A DNA stretch of 64,000 nt from Agromyces larvae (GTDB taxonomy: Bacteria; Actinomycetota; Actinomycetes; Actinomycetales; Microbacteriaceae), in contig NZ_CP094528.1 in assembly GCF_022811705.1 (NCBI RefSeq), forward strand, positions 1,612,001 through 1,676,000. The letters are read 5' to 3'. Shown here piece after piece: positions 15,782-25,065 of the stretch (position 1 is its first letter; each line of letters begins with the position of its first letter). Below the pieces are notes generated by a model, which was given only the letters and a program-made list of their open reading frames with translations, was not told the origin of the DNA and did not search any database. The position numbers and the translations under genes are program-made.

Positions 15782-16490
15782 GGCGATTTCCAGTTGGGAT
15801 CATTGAGGTTTGAAACCTGGACGATATCGCCAGTCTCGTCGTTCCTGACGACATAACCACCTCGCGAGTTGAGGTAGGCAGTCGCGGGGGCGTCGTTGCG
15901 TTCGACACCATTCGACAACCACCGGGTGTCGCGTGTCGCTACTGTTCGACTCGGGTTTTCGATCAGATCCTCAACCATATCTCTCGTCCAACCTCGCCCG
16001 CTCATCTGCCGCTCGATCTTCGGTCCGATCTGGGTTTCCAGACGAGCACTAGTCTTTGCGGCGAGGGCGGCTTCGTCGGAGACCTTGGCGCCTTTGCTGA
16101 ATAGTGCGGTGATTTTGCCGAGTTTTCCGAGGTTGAAGATCGGCGGAAGGGGCGCCATAGCCATGCCGACATCGACGTATGTTTCGATCGCCTCCTCGCG
16201 TTGGGATTCGCTTAGCGCGCAGCCCGACGCCAGTGCCCGCGTCGACATACCGCATCGGTCGATCCGTTGCTTGACCTCCATCGATTCGGTGATCGCTGCG
16301 ATCTGCTCTGCGCTGATGATCGGGAACACGATCTTGTCGGTCTTCGCGACGGTTCCTGTACCGCCCGTCTTGTCGACGCACGCTTTGGTTGCGCAGTGCG
16401 ACGCGTACAGGCCGGACGGATCCCAACAGGGGACATCGCCCCGCAACGCTTTCGGAGTCGCTGTCGCGCGGGCGTCACACGCCCCGCCCG
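15775..16490 (-). pseudogene. 5'-truncated polymorphic toxin with C-terminal colicin E5-type ribonuclease domain
   Basis: An open frame ends at 15775. Its last 84 residues contain RGWTRDMVEDLIENPSRT, RNDAPATAYLN, GGYVVRNDETGDIVQVSN and NDPNWKSPW, the conserved core of the colicin E5 RNase domain, which cleaves tRNAs carrying queuosine at the anticodon. Upstream is about 150 residues of linker/pretoxin sequence with cysteines. No secretion module and no good start codon are present: the open frame would run into dapD at 16509, and the dapD promoter sits at 16474-16502. The gene is therefore a 3' remnant. GC content and codon use differ from the flanks. Confidence 0.75.
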
Positions 16491-16496
16491 CCTCGC

Positions 16497-16502
16497 TAGC
16501 CT
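16497..16502 (+). promoter_or_regulatory. -10 box of the dapD promoter
   Basis: TAGCCT, six bases before the ATG at 16509, with GTCACA (16474-16479) as a -35 candidate 17 bp upstream. This predicts a leaderless dapD mRNA and fixes the edge of the toxin remnant. Confidence 0.55.
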
Positions 16503-16508
16503 TGATGC

Positions 16509-17495
16509 ATGCCTGAGAACGACGCCACCCCGCCCGCCCGCCTCGCCTCCGGCGCCGGGGTCGCGACCATCGCACTGGCCGACGGCACGGTACTCGATAC
16601 GTGGTTCCCCTCCCCCGGTCTCGGTGCGCTCGCTGCGCAGCCCGCGGTGACTTTGGCCGAGTTCTCGGGCGACGACGCGGTCTTCGGCGAGCCGGTCGAG
16701 CATGTCGACGAGCGCCGCGCCGTCCGCACCGAGATCGTCTCGCTCGAGATCGACCTCGACGCGCCGCCCGCCGGCACGTCCGATGCCTACCTGCGGCTGC
16801 ACGTGCTCTCGCACCTGCTCGCCGCGCCGAACACGGTGAACCTCGACGGCATCTTCGCCCACCTGCCGAACGTGCTGTGGACGAACGCCGGCCCGATGCG
16901 GCCCGACGACTTCGCGAGCCGGCGCATCGCGCTGCAGCGCGCGGGCATCCAGATCACGGGCCTCGACAAGTTCCCGCGCCTCACCGACTACGTCGTGCCC
17001 GCCGAGCGGGTGCGCATCGCGGATGCCTCGCGCGTCCGTCTCGGCGCGCACCTGGCGCCCGGCACCACAGTCATGCACGAGGGATTCGTCAACTTCAACG
17101 CCGGCACCCTCGGTGCGTCGATGGTCGAGGGGCGCATCTCGCAGGGCGTGGTGGTCGGCGACGGTTCCGACATCGGCGGCGGGGCATCCGTCATGGGCAC
17201 CCTGTCGGGCGGCGGCACCGAACGCGTGGTCATCGGCGAGCGTGCGCTGCTCGGCGCGAACTCGGGCATCGGCATCTCGATCGGCGACGACTCGGTCGTC
17301 GAGGCCGGGCTCTACGTCACGGCCGGCACGAAGGTGTCGGTGCTCGACGCCGGCGGCACGACACGCACGGTGAAGGCGGTCGAACTGTCGGGCGTGCCGA
17401 ACCTGCTGTTCCGCCGCAACTCGCAATCGGGCCGGGTCGAGGTGCTGTCCCGCGAGGGCGGTTCCGTGGCGCTCAACGCCGCGTTGCACGCCTGA
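16509..17495 (+). CDS. dapD: Tetrahydrodipicolinate N-succinyltransferase DapD
   Basis: 328 aa, the length of actinobacterial DapD. The C-terminal half is a left-handed beta-helix of hexapeptide repeats ([20 protein letters not shown] and [20 protein letters not shown]). It uses succinyl-CoA to acylate tetrahydrodipicolinate, the step before DapC and DapE, both also in this window. The start has no ribosome binding site but fits the leaderless promoter. Confidence 0.94.
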   Translation: MPENDATPPARLASGAGVATIALADGTVLDTWFPSPGLGALAAQPAVTLAEFSGDDAVFGEPVEHVDERRAVRTEIVSLEIDLDAPPAGTSDAYLRLHVLSHLLAAPNTVNLDGIFAHLPNVLWTNAGPMRPDDFASRRIALQRAGIQITGLDKFPRLTDYVVPAERVRIADASRVRLGAHLAPGTTVMHEGFVNFNAGTLGASMVEGRISQGVVVGDGSDIGGGASVMGTLSGGGTERVVIGERALLGANSGIGISIGDDSVVEAGLYVTAGTKVSVLDAGGTTRTVKAVELSGVPNLLFRRNSQSGRVEVLSREGGSVALNAALHA

Positions 17496-17571
17496 CGGCG
17501 ACCGCTCTAGTACCCTGAGAGCCCCGAGGGGCGCACCCGAGCGGCCCTCCCCGTGATCACGAAGGAGTGTC

Positions 17572-20166
17572 GTGGGCACCGACGCGCCTCGAACGCACCG
17601 ACGACGTCTCGTTCCGTTCCTCGTCGGCCTCCTCGTCGCGGTGCTGGTGCTGGTGGTGGTCGCCGCCGGTGCGGGCTGGTGGACGGTCTCGCGATCGTTC
17701 CCCACGACGAGCGGCCGCATCGACGCCGCCGGCCTCATCGCGCCGGTCACCGTGGTGCGAGACGACGCCGGCATCCCCCACCTCACCGCCGATACCGATC
17801 ACGACCTGTTCTTCGCGCAGGGCTACGTGCACGCACAGGACCGGTTCTGGGAGATGGACTTCCGCCGGCACGTCACGGCCGGCCGGCTCGCCGAACTGTT
17901 CGGCGAGTCGCAGGTGGGCACCGACGCGTTCATCCGCACGCTGAACTGGCGCGGCGTCGCCGAGGTCGAGTACGAGCAACTCGACGAGCCGACCCGGGCG
18001 ATCTACGACGCGTACGCCGAGGGCGTGAACGCCTACCTCGCCGAGCACTCGGGAGCCGACCTCTCGCTCGAGTACGCGGTGCTGGCGCTGCAGAACCCCG
18101 GCTACGCGCCCGAACCGTGGAGCCCGGTCGACTCGATCGCCTGGCTGAAGGCGATGGCCTGGGACCTGCGGTCGAACCTCGAGGACGAGATCGACCGGGC
18201 GCTGCTGGCCACGGCCCTGCCGGCCGAGGAGGTGCAGCGCCTGCACCCCGGGTACTCCTGGGGTGAGATGCCCACGATCGTGGGCGGCGCACCCGCCGCG
18301 GCCCCGGCCACGGTCGGCGAGGTCGAGCCGGTCGCCACGGGCGGTACGGAAGGGGCGGATGTTTCGGATGCCTCCGGCTCCGCCGACGATGCGGATGCCG
18401 CCGGCGCCGCCGACGCGCTCGCCGCACTGCAGGCAACGCTCCACGGCCTGCCCGAGCTGCTCGGGCCCGCCGGCCACGGCATCGGCTCGAACTCCTGGGT
18501 CGTGTCGGGGGCACTGACCGACACGGGCCAGCCGCTGCTCGCCAACGACCCGCACCTCGGGCCCGCGATGCCGTCGATCTGGACCCAGATGGGCCTGTCG
18601 TGCTCGACCGTCGGCGACGCCTGCGGGTACCGGGTCTCGGGGTACACGTTCTCGGGGCTGCCGGGCGTGATCATCGGCCACAACGAGCAGGTCGCCTGGG
18701 GGTTCACCAACCTCGGCCCCGACGTCGCCGACCTCTACGTCGAGCGCATCGCCGACGACACCTACGAACTCGACGGTGCGCAGGTGCCGCTCGAGCTCCG
18801 GGAGGAGACGATCGACGTCGCGGGCGGCGACTCCGTGACGATCACCGTGCGGTCGACCGGGCGCGGCCCCATCGTCACCGACCTCACCGAGAGCTTCACG
18901 CGAACGGCCGACGGCTACCCCGAAGCATCCGGCCTGCCCGACGGCGACTACGGGCTCTCGCTGCAGTGGACCGCGCTCACCCCCGGCACCACTGCGTCGG
19001 CGATCTTCGCGCTCAACCGCGCGCAGAACTGGGGTCAGTTCCAGGCCGCGGCAGCGCTCTTCGACGTCCCGAGCCAGAACCTCGTCTACGCCGACGTCGA
19101 GGGCAACATCGGGTACCAGGCGCCCGGCAACGTGCCGATCCGCGCGGCCGGCGACGGCACGCTGCCGCTGCCCGGCTGGACGAGCGAGAACGGCTGGGTC
19201 GGCCAGGTGCCGTTCGCCCAGCTGCCGAGCGTGTTCAACCCCGAACGCGGCTACATCGTGACGGCGAACAACGCGGTGAGCGCCGACGGACCGTTCCTCA
19301 CCGCCGACTGGGACCTCGGCTACCGCGCGCGCAGCATCGAACAGCGCCTGCGCGCCCACATCGACGCCGGCGAGCCGATCACGGCCGACATGATGGCCGA
19401 CATCCAACTCGAGACCGGCGATGCGAACGCCGCGACGTTCCTCGAGCTGCTGCCGACGCTCGAACTCGACGGCGACGCGGCGAGCGGCGCGAAGCTGCTC
19501 GCCTCCTGGGATGCGCACGCCGACGCCGACAGCGCCGGCGCCGCCTACTTCGCGATCTTCTGGAAGACCCTGCTCGAGCGCATGTTCCACGACCTGCCCG
19601 ACGGCACCCGGCCGGTCGGCGGCGACCGCTGGTTCACGGTGGTCGACACCCTGCTGCAGGAACCCGACTCGCCGTGGTGGACCGACCCCGAGACCGGCGT
19701 CACCGGCCGCGACGCCGTGATCGCCGCCTCGCTCGCCGCCGCGTGGCAGGAGGCGGGCGACCGGCTCGGCAGCGACCCGAGTCGCTGGCGCTGGGGGCGC
19801 CTGCACACCCTGACCTTGCGCAACCAGAGCTTCGGCGAGTCGGGCATCGGCCCGATCGAATGGCTGTTCAACCGCGGTCCGTACGAGCTCGGCGGCGGGT
19901 CGGCGATCCCGAACGCGATCGCGTGGGACGCATCGGTCGGCTACGAGGTCAACTGGGTTCCGTCGATGCGCATGATCGTGGATGTCTCGGACTGGGACGC
20001 GTCACGGTGGATCAACCTCACCGGCTCCTCGGGGCACGCGTTCTCGACCCACTACGACGACCAGACCAAGCTCTGGCAGGCCGGCCGGACGCGACCGTGG
20101 GCCTTCACGGCCGACGCGGTGACCGCCGCACGCGCCGACACGCTCGTGCTGCTGCCGGCCGGCTGA
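17572..20166 (+). CDS. Penicillin acylase family N-terminal nucleophile hydrolase
   Basis: 864 aa from a GTG preceded by GAAGGAGTG; a TACCCT -10 candidate lies at 17511. One membrane anchor spans residues about 15-38. The alpha chain is followed by a low-complexity Ala/Gly/Asp spacer (about 241-290), then GIGSNSWVVSG, where S306 is the expected nucleophile released by self-cleavage of the precursor. The substrate may be an acyl amide such as an acyl-homoserine lactone or a beta-lactam side chain; the family is broad. It would act at the outer face of the membrane. Confidence 0.88.
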   Translation: MGTDAPRTHRRRLVPFLVGLLVAVLVLVVVAAGAGWWTVSRSFPTTSGRIDAAGLIAPVTVVRDDAGIPHLTADTDHDLFFAQGYVHAQDRFWEMDFRRHVTAGRLAELFGESQVGTDAFIRTLNWRGVAEVEYEQLDEPTRAIYDAYAEGVNAYLAEHSGADLSLEYAVLALQNPGYAPEPWSPVDSIAWLKAMAWDLRSNLEDEIDRALLATALPAEEVQRLHPGYSWGEMPTIVGGAPAAAPATVGEVEPVATGGTEGADVSDASGSADDADAAGAADALAALQATLHGLPELLGPAGHGIGSNSWVVSGALTDTGQPLLANDPHLGPAMPSIWTQMGLSCSTVGDACGYRVSGYTFSGLPGVIIGHNEQVAWGFTNLGPDVADLYVERIADDTYELDGAQVPLELREETIDVAGGDSVTITVRSTGRGPIVTDLTESFTRTADGYPEASGLPDGDYGLSLQWTALTPGTTASAIFALNRAQNWGQFQAAAALFDVPSQNLVYADVEGNIGYQAPGNVPIRAAGDGTLPLPGWTSENGWVGQVPFAQLPSVFNPERGYIVTANNAVSADGPFLTADWDLGYRARSIEQRLRAHIDAGEPITADMMADIQLETGDANAATFLELLPTLELDGDAASGAKLLASWDAHADADSAGAAYFAIFWKTLLERMFHDLPDGTRPVGGDRWFTVVDTLLQEPDSPWWTDPETGVTGRDAVIAASLAAAWQEAGDRLGSDPSRWRWGRLHTLTLRNQSFGESGIGPIEWLFNRGPYELGGGSAIPNAIAWDASVGYEVNWVPSMRMIVDVSDWDASRWINLTGSSGHAFSTHYDDQTKLWQAGRTRPWAFTADAVTAARADTLVLLPAG

Positions 20167-20193
20167 CCCGAGTCCACTCTCGTCGGCGGGACG

Positions 20194-20229
20194 GACGAGG
20201 CCCCGATCCTCCTGGATCGGGGCCTCGTC
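20194..20229. terminator. Strong hairpin between convergent acylase and gltA genes
   Basis: GACGAGGCCCCGATCC (20194-20209) pairs perfectly with GGATCGGGGCCTCGTC (20214-20229) around a four-base TCCT loop. It lies between the acylase stop at 20166 and the gltA stop at 20239 and probably ends transcription from both sides. Confidence 0.8.
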
Positions 20230-20238
20230 GCGTCGAGC

Positions 20239-21570
20239 TCAGCGCGGGTAGTGCCGCTCGGCCTCGCCCGTGTACAGCTGCTGCGGGCGGCCGATCTTCG
20301 TCTGCGGGTCGAGGTTCATCTCGCGCCAGTGCGCGATCCAGCCGGGCAGACGGCCGATCGCGAACAGCACGGTGAACATGCGGGTCGGGAAGCCCATCGC
20401 CTTGTAGATGACGCCGGTGTAGAAGTCGACGTTCGGGTAGAGCCGGCGCTCTTTGAAGTACTCGTCTTCGAGGGCGAACTGCTCGAGCTCCTTCGCGATG
20501 TCGAGCAGCGGGTCGTTCACGCCGAGCGCCTCGAGCACCGCGTCGGCCGACTGCTTGACGATCTTCGCGCGCGGGTCGTAGTTCTTGTAGACCCGGTGAC
20601 CGAAGCCCATCAGCTTCACGCCGTCTTCTTTTCGCTTCACGCGCTCGACGAACCGGCCGACGCCCTCGCCCGAGTCGCGGATCTTCGCGAGCATCTGCAG
20701 CACGGCCTCGTTGGCCCCGCCGTGCAGCGGGCCCGAGAGCGCCTGGATGCCGGCCGAGATCGAGGAGTACAGGTTGGCGCCGGTCGAGCCGACGAGCCGC
20801 ACGGTCGACGTCGACGCGTTCTGCTCGTGGTCTTCGTGCAGGATGAGCAGCCGGTCGAGCGCCTTCGCGAGGGTCGGGTCGACGACGTACGGCTCCGCCA
20901 TGTTGCCGAAGTTCAGCCGCAGGAAGTTCGACACGAAGTCGAGCGAGTTGTCGGGGTACAGGAACGCCTGCCCGATGCTCTTCTTGTGCGCGTAGGCGGC
21001 GATGACGGGCAGCTTCGCGAGCAGCCGGATGGTCGTGAGCTCGACGTCGTCCGGGTCCTGCGGGTCGGACGAGTCCTCGTAGTACGTCGAGAGCGCCGCG
21101 ACCGCGCTGGAGAGCACCGCCATCGGGTGGGCGGTGTGCGGCAGCGCCGAGAAGAAGCGCTTCAGGTCTTCGTGCAGCAGCGTGTGCCGGCGGATCTTCT
21201 CGTCGAACTCGCCGAGCTGGTCGGCGGTGGGCAGTTCGCCGTAGATGAGCAGCCACGCGACCTCGAGGAACGTCGAGTGCTCGGCGAGCTCTTCGATGGG
21301 GTACCCGCGGTACCGCAGGATGCCCTGACCGCCGTCGATGTACGTGATCGCCGACCGCGTCGATGCGGTGTTGACGAAGCCGTAGTCGAGGCCTGTGAAG
21401 CCGGTCTGGCGGGTCAGGGTCGACAGGTCGAGGCTCGAAGCGCCGTCGACTGCGGGCAGGATCGGGAACTCGGCCGACCCGCCGGGGTACGACAGGCTCG
21501 CGGTCGCAGCACCCTGCGATCGGTCTCGTGGGTTCACGACGTCGCTCACGGCGCCTCCTGTGATCGTCAC
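20239..21570 (-). CDS. gltA: Citrate synthase
   Basis: 443 aa, typical of the hexameric bacterial type II enzyme. Catalytic regions are visible: LSGPLHGGANEAV with the active-site histidine, MGFGHRVYKNYDPRAK with the second histidine, and the LEDEYF aspartate region. It condenses oxaloacetate with acetyl-CoA at the entry of the citric acid cycle. It starts with ATG at 21570; a TAGGCT box on the minus strand (21619-21624) gives a leader of about 40 bases. Confidence 0.95.
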   Translation of the reverse strand: MTITGGAVSDVVNPRDRSQGAATASLSYPGGSAEFPILPAVDGASSLDLSTLTRQTGFTGLDYGFVNTASTRSAITYIDGGQGILRYRGYPIEELAEHSTFLEVAWLLIYGELPTADQLGEFDEKIRRHTLLHEDLKRFFSALPHTAHPMAVLSSAVAALSTYYEDSSDPQDPDDVELTTIRLLAKLPVIAAYAHKKSIGQAFLYPDNSLDFVSNFLRLNFGNMAEPYVVDPTLAKALDRLLILHEDHEQNASTSTVRLVGSTGANLYSSISAGIQALSGPLHGGANEAVLQMLAKIRDSGEGVGRFVERVKRKEDGVKLMGFGHRVYKNYDPRAKIVKQSADAVLEALGVNDPLLDIAKELEQFALEDEYFKERRLYPNVDFYTGVIYKAMGFPTRMFTVLFAIGRLPGWIAHWREMNLDPQTKIGRPQQLYTGEAERHYPR

Positions 21571-21618
21571 TGCACGGTACCTCTCCGGCCAGGCGCGATC
21601 GCGCCGCAGTCCGAATAC

Positions 21619-21624
21619 AGCCTA
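21619..21624 (-). promoter_or_regulatory. -10 box of the gltA promoter
   Basis: TAGGCT on the minus strand, about 49 bases before the gltA ATG. A GAGGCGCC-type ribosome binding site lies near the start. Confidence 0.45.
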
Positions 21625-21701
21625 GACGGGTCGGCGGCCTACTGTGGCATCCGTCAATGGATCCCGCCTCCGGTTGGCGATCACCCCAGTCGAACCGGTG
21701 G

Positions 21702-22817
21702 TCACCCCTGCGGCGCGGACCTGAGCCGCTCGGCGGCGGCCGCGATCCGCTCGTCGGGCGCGGTGAGCGAGAGCCGCACGTGCTCGGGGAAGTGCACCCC
21801 GTAGAAGTGGCCCGGGCCCGCGACGATGCCGAGATCGGCCAGCCGGCCGATCGACTCCCAGGCGTCGCGCCCCTCGGTCGCCCAGAGGTACAGGCCCGCC
21901 TCGCTGCGGTCGATGCGGTACCCCGCCGATTCGAGCGCCGGCTTCAACAGGTCGCGCCGGGCGCGGTAGCGCCGCTTCTGGTCGGCGACGTGCGCGTCGT
22001 CGCCGAGCGCGGCGACCATCGCGTGCTGCAGCGGCGCCGGCAGCATCAGCCCGGCGTGCTTGCGCACGTTCGTGAGCCTGGCGATGAGCGCTGCGTCGCC
22101 TGCGACGAACGCAGCACGGTACCCCGCCATGTTCGACTGCTTCGAGAGCGAGTAGATGGCCAGCGTGTCACGCGGGTCGCCGTCCGTCACCCGAGGATCG
22201 AGCAGGCTCGGCACCGGAGCATCCGACCACTCCCCCTCCCAGCCGAGCTCGGCGTAGCACTCGTCGCCGACGATCACGGCGCCGAGTTCGCGCGCGCGAG
22301 CGCGCGCCGCCCGCAGTTCGTCGATGCCGAGCACGCGGCCGTCGGGGTTGCCCGGGCTGTTCAGCCAGACCAGCCGCGTCGCCGCCGGCCACTCGGCCGG
22401 GTCGTCGGAGGCGAGCGCGGTCGCCCCGCACAGCACGGCGCCCATCTCGTACGTGGGGTACGCGGCGCGCGGATGCACCACCACATCGCCTGCGCCCACG
22501 CCGATCATGAAGGGCAGCAGGGCGACCAGCTCTTTCGAGCCGATGGTCGGCAGCACGGATGCCGCGTCGAGCCCGGTGACGCCGCGCCGGCGTTCGAACC
22601 AGTCGACGATCGCCGCGCGCAGCGCGGGCGTGCCCACGGTCGTGGGGTAGGCGTGCGCATCCGTGGCCTCGGCGAGCGCCGCGCGCACCACCTCGGGCGT
22701 CGGGTCGACCGGCGAGCCGATCGACAGGTCGACCACGCCGTCGGGGTGCGCCTCGGCACGCGCCCGGTACGGACCCATCAGGTCCCAGGGGTAGTCGGGG
22801 AGCGCCCCGAGCCCCAC
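21702..22817 (-). CDS. dapC: Succinyldiaminopimelate transaminase DapC
   Basis: 371 aa fold-type I aminotransferase. The PLP lysine is in YSLSKQSNMAGYRAAF, and the VWLNSPGNPDGRVL and VIVGDECYAELGW segments hold the cofactor-binding Asn and Asp. Actinobacterial DapC converts N-succinyl-2-amino-6-oxopimelate to succinyl-DAP, between DapD and DapE. The GTG at 22817 lies just after the ferredoxin stop, so the two genes are co-translated, a conserved fdx-dapC pairing. The exact start is uncertain, since the ribosome binding site is weak. Confidence 0.9.
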   Translation of the reverse strand: MGLGALPDYPWDLMGPYRARAEAHPDGVVDLSIGSPVDPTPEVVRAALAEATDAHAYPTTVGTPALRAAIVDWFERRRGVTGLDAASVLPTIGSKELVALLPFMIGVGAGDVVVHPRAAYPTYEMGAVLCGATALASDDPAEWPAATRLVWLNSPGNPDGRVLGIDELRAARARARELGAVIVGDECYAELGWEGEWSDAPVPSLLDPRVTDGDPRDTLAIYSLSKQSNMAGYRAAFVAGDAALIARLTNVRKHAGLMLPAPLQHAMVAALGDDAHVADQKRRYRARRDLLKPALESAGYRIDRSEAGLYLWATEGRDAWESIGRLADLGIVAGPGHFYGVHFPEHVRLSLTAPDERIAAAAERLRSAPQG

Positions 22818-22819
22818 CG

Positions 22820-23140
22820 TCAGTGCCCCTGCGGAGGCAGCGCCGCGACGATGGGGTGGTCGTACGACAGCACGCCGACCTTCGCAGCCCCGCCCGGCGA
22901 CCCGATCTCGTCGAAGAACTCGACGTTCGCCTTGTAGTAGTCGGCCCACTCCTCGGGCAGGTCGTCTTCGTAGTAGATCGCCTCGACGGGGCACACCGGC
23001 TCGCACGCGCCGCAGTCGACGCACTCGTCGGGGTGGATGTACAGCGAGCGTTCGCCCTCGTAGATGCAGTCGACCGGACACTCGTCGACGCAGGCGCGGT
23101 CTTTGACATCGACGCAGGGGAGAGCGATGACGTAGGTCAC
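22820..23140 (-). CDS. fdxA: 7Fe ferredoxin (FdxA/FdxC type)
   Basis: 106 aa from the GTG at 23140, behind GAAGGGAA. The N-terminal half has the cysteine clusters [20 protein letters not shown] and [20 protein letters not shown] that hold a [3Fe-4S] and a [4Fe-4S] cluster. It carries electrons in the cytosol. The upstream TAGACT at 23175-23180 on the minus strand is a fitting -10 box. The partner redox enzyme is not evident. Confidence 0.93.
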   Translation of the reverse strand: MTYVIALPCVDVKDRACVDECPVDCIYEGERSLYIHPDECVDCGACEPVCPVEAIYYEDDLPEEWADYYKANVEFFDEIGSPGGAAKVGVLSYDHPIVAALPPQGH

Positions 23141-23177
23141 AGTGGGCGCGTTCCCTTCAGGTGGCTGGACGGCCAGT

Positions 23178-23600
23178 CTACGCGTCGGCGCCGCCCGTGA
23201 CGGCGTGCTGCGCACCTGCGCCGACGCCGCGGTCGCGTCGGGGCGGCAGACTCGGCCAGGCCACCACCAGCACGCCCACGACCGCCGGCGTCACCGCCCA
23301 GACGGTGCCGCGGATGTCGCCGGCGATGAGGATCGTGCCCCCGACGCCCGGCAGGGTGAGCAGGGCGACCACCGCGATGACGCCCGCTGCGGCCGCTGCC
23401 GACGACCAGCGGTCGATGACCAGGCGCATGCCGACGAGGAGGGCGGCGACGCCCACGATCGCCACCGCGAGCCCCCACGGGACGACCGCGTCGCCGATGC
23501 GCAGTTCGTGCCGGTGCCCGATCGTCGCGACCGCGCCGTACACGATGCCGATGACCGCGCCCACCACGACGGTGACGACGCGATTGCCCGCCGCGCTCAT
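23178..23600 (-). CDS. Small membrane protein, DUF6113-like
   Basis: 140 aa with four predicted membrane helices ([77 protein letters not shown]) and a short charged tail. It resembles DUF6113 proteins of actinobacteria, though I hold this loosely. It overlaps the preceding lipoprotein gene by four bases and lies in the same operon, upstream of the ferredoxin. No function is known. Confidence 0.65.
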   Translation of the reverse strand: MSAAGNRVVTVVVGAVIGIVYGAVATIGHRHELRIGDAVVPWGLAVAIVGVAALLVGMRLVIDRWSSAAAAAGVIAVVALLTLPGVGGTILIAGDIRGTVWAVTPAVVGVLVVAWPSLPPRRDRGVGAGAQHAVTGGADA

Positions 23601-24061
23601 TCGGCGCGCGCCACGGTGTACGCCACGCCGTCGGTGTCTCCGCCGACCCAGACCGTCCAGGTGCCGTTCGTGCGAAGTGCCATGCCCTGCAGGTCGACGC
23701 CGTCGAGATTCGGGTCGGCGGTGAACCCGGCTGCCTCGAGCTCTGCGATGGCCTCGGCCAGCGGGTCGGCGGCTGTGGACTTGATCGTGACGAGCCAGCC
23801 CTCTTCGCCCTCGCTCGGGGCGCCTGCGGCGAACACGATCTCGCCGTCGATGAGCGGGATCTCGGATTCGGGGAACCCCTCGGGCAGTTCGCCCAGCGCC
23901 ACGTCACCGCCGGTCGCACCTTCGACGGCGCCCTCGACCGCGTCTTCGACGCCCTGCTGCATCATGCGCTCGAACGGGTTGACGCACCCGGTGAGCCCGA
24001 CGGCGAGCACCGCGGCGACCGCGGTCGCGGCGAACGCCCGATGGATGCGCGCGATGGACAT
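23597..24061 (-). CDS. Small lipoprotein of unknown function
   Basis: 154 aa from the ATG at 24061, with a GAGGAGG ribosome binding site. The lipobox is VGLTGCVNP, cysteine at residue 26, so the protein should be anchored outside the membrane. The mature part contains a repeated EDAVEGAVEGATGG stretch, then a compact domain with PLAEAIAELEAAGFTADP. I recognise no domain. The stop overlaps the next gene by four bases. The long upstream open frame over the crotonase gene is not used. Confidence 0.8.
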   Translation of the reverse strand: MSIARIHRAFAATAVAAVLAVGLTGCVNPFERMMQQGVEDAVEGAVEGATGGDVALGELPEGFPESEIPLIDGEIVFAAGAPSEGEEGWLVTIKSTAADPLAEAIAELEAAGFTADPNLDGVDLQGMALRTNGTWTVWVGGDTDGVAYTVARAE

Positions 24062-24194
24062 GGTCGGCCTCCTCGAGCGGAACGATGGGATGAGCCGGAG
24101 TCTACCCGCCGTGATCGCAGGCGGCCACGCCGTGCTCGGCCATGCCGTACCGTGGAGCGCAGCGGAGGTGCGGCGATCGCCGCGGAGAGGATCG

Positions 24195-25031
24195 ATGCTG
24201 ATGCCCGAGCAGCCCGGAGCCCCGGTCGAGACCCGGCCCGAGCCCCAGCCCGACGCGGTGCGCATCGAACGCGACGGCGCGATCGCCACGATCGTCATCG
24301 ACCGGCCCGCATCCCTGAACGCCCTCTCCCCCGAGGTGCTCGACGCCCTCGCGGCAGCCGTCGCCGAACTCGCCGAAGCCGGCCCGTCGCTGCGCGGGGT
24401 GCTGCTGGTCGGCGCGGGCGGCCGGGCGTTCGTCGCCGGAGCCGACATCCGCGCGATGCGCGAGTTCACGCCCGACGAGGGCGCTGCGGTCGCCGCCAAG
24501 GGCCACGCGGTCGCGGCGGCGCTCGAGGCGCTGCCGGTGCCGGTGATCGCGTGCGTCGACGGGTTCGCGCTCGGCGGCGGGCTCGAGCTCGCCCTCGCCT
24601 GCGACCTCATCTACGCGACGGATGCCTCGAGCTTCGGCCAGCCCGAGGTCGCCTTGGGGCTCATCCCGGGATTCGGCGGCACCGTGCGCCTGCCGCGCGC
24701 GGTCGGCGCCGCCCGCGCGAAGGAGCTCATCTACACGGGTCGGCGCATCGGCATCGACGAGGCGGTCGACGCGGGGCTGGTCGTGCGCCGCTTCGCCGAC
24801 CGCGAGGCCCTGCTCGCCGGCGCCCGCGAGACGATCGAGCTCGCCGCGAAGCAGGCGTGGACGGCGGTCGGCATCGCCAAGCGCGTCCTCGTCGAAGCGG
24901 CCGGCACGCCGACCGCGACCGCGGTCGACCTCGAGATCGCCGGGTTCCGCGACGCGTTCTCGACGGCCGACCACGACGAGGGCATCGCCGCCTTCCTCGA
25001 GAAGCGCGCTCCCGAGTTCCCGGGGCGCTGA
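24195..25031 (+). CDS. Enoyl-CoA hydratase/isomerase (crotonase) family protein
   Basis: 278 aa from the ATG at 24195; GGAGAGG lies at 24184-24190. The oxyanion-hole sequences are FVAGADIRAM and GFALGGGLELALACDLIYA. Glutamates lie in GQPEVALGLIPGFGGT and AKELIYTGR, at the positions used for hydration in enoyl-CoA hydratases. It probably acts on trans-2-enoyl-CoA in fatty acid degradation. No other beta-oxidation genes are adjacent, so the exact acyl substrate is open. Confidence 0.9.
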   Translation: MLMPEQPGAPVETRPEPQPDAVRIERDGAIATIVIDRPASLNALSPEVLDALAAAVAELAEAGPSLRGVLLVGAGGRAFVAGADIRAMREFTPDEGAAVAAKGHAVAAALEALPVPVIACVDGFALGGGLELALACDLIYATDASSFGQPEVALGLIPGFGGTVRLPRAVGAARAKELIYTGRRIGIDEAVDAGLVVRRFADREALLAGARETIELAAKQAWTAVGIAKRVLVEAAGTPTATAVDLEIAGFRDAFSTADHDEGIAAFLEKRAPEFPGR

Positions 25032-25043
25032 GCGCGGGCGCGC

Positions 25044-25059
25044 CGGGGCCGCAGCCCCG
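25044..25059. terminator. Short GC hairpin between convergent crotonase and M23 peptidase genes
   Basis: CGGGGC pairs with GCCCCG around a CGCA loop. It is short and lacks a T-run, but sits in the 34-bp gap between two converging stops. Confidence 0.35.
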
Positions 25060-25065
25060 AGCCGA

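Noticed and set aside
16491..16575. Extension of the colicin-E5-type toxin frame into dapD
   Set aside because: The extra codons are antisense to the start of dapD and read Arg-rich low complexity. The dapD promoter and start occupy this stretch, so the toxin frame is treated as truncated at about 16490.
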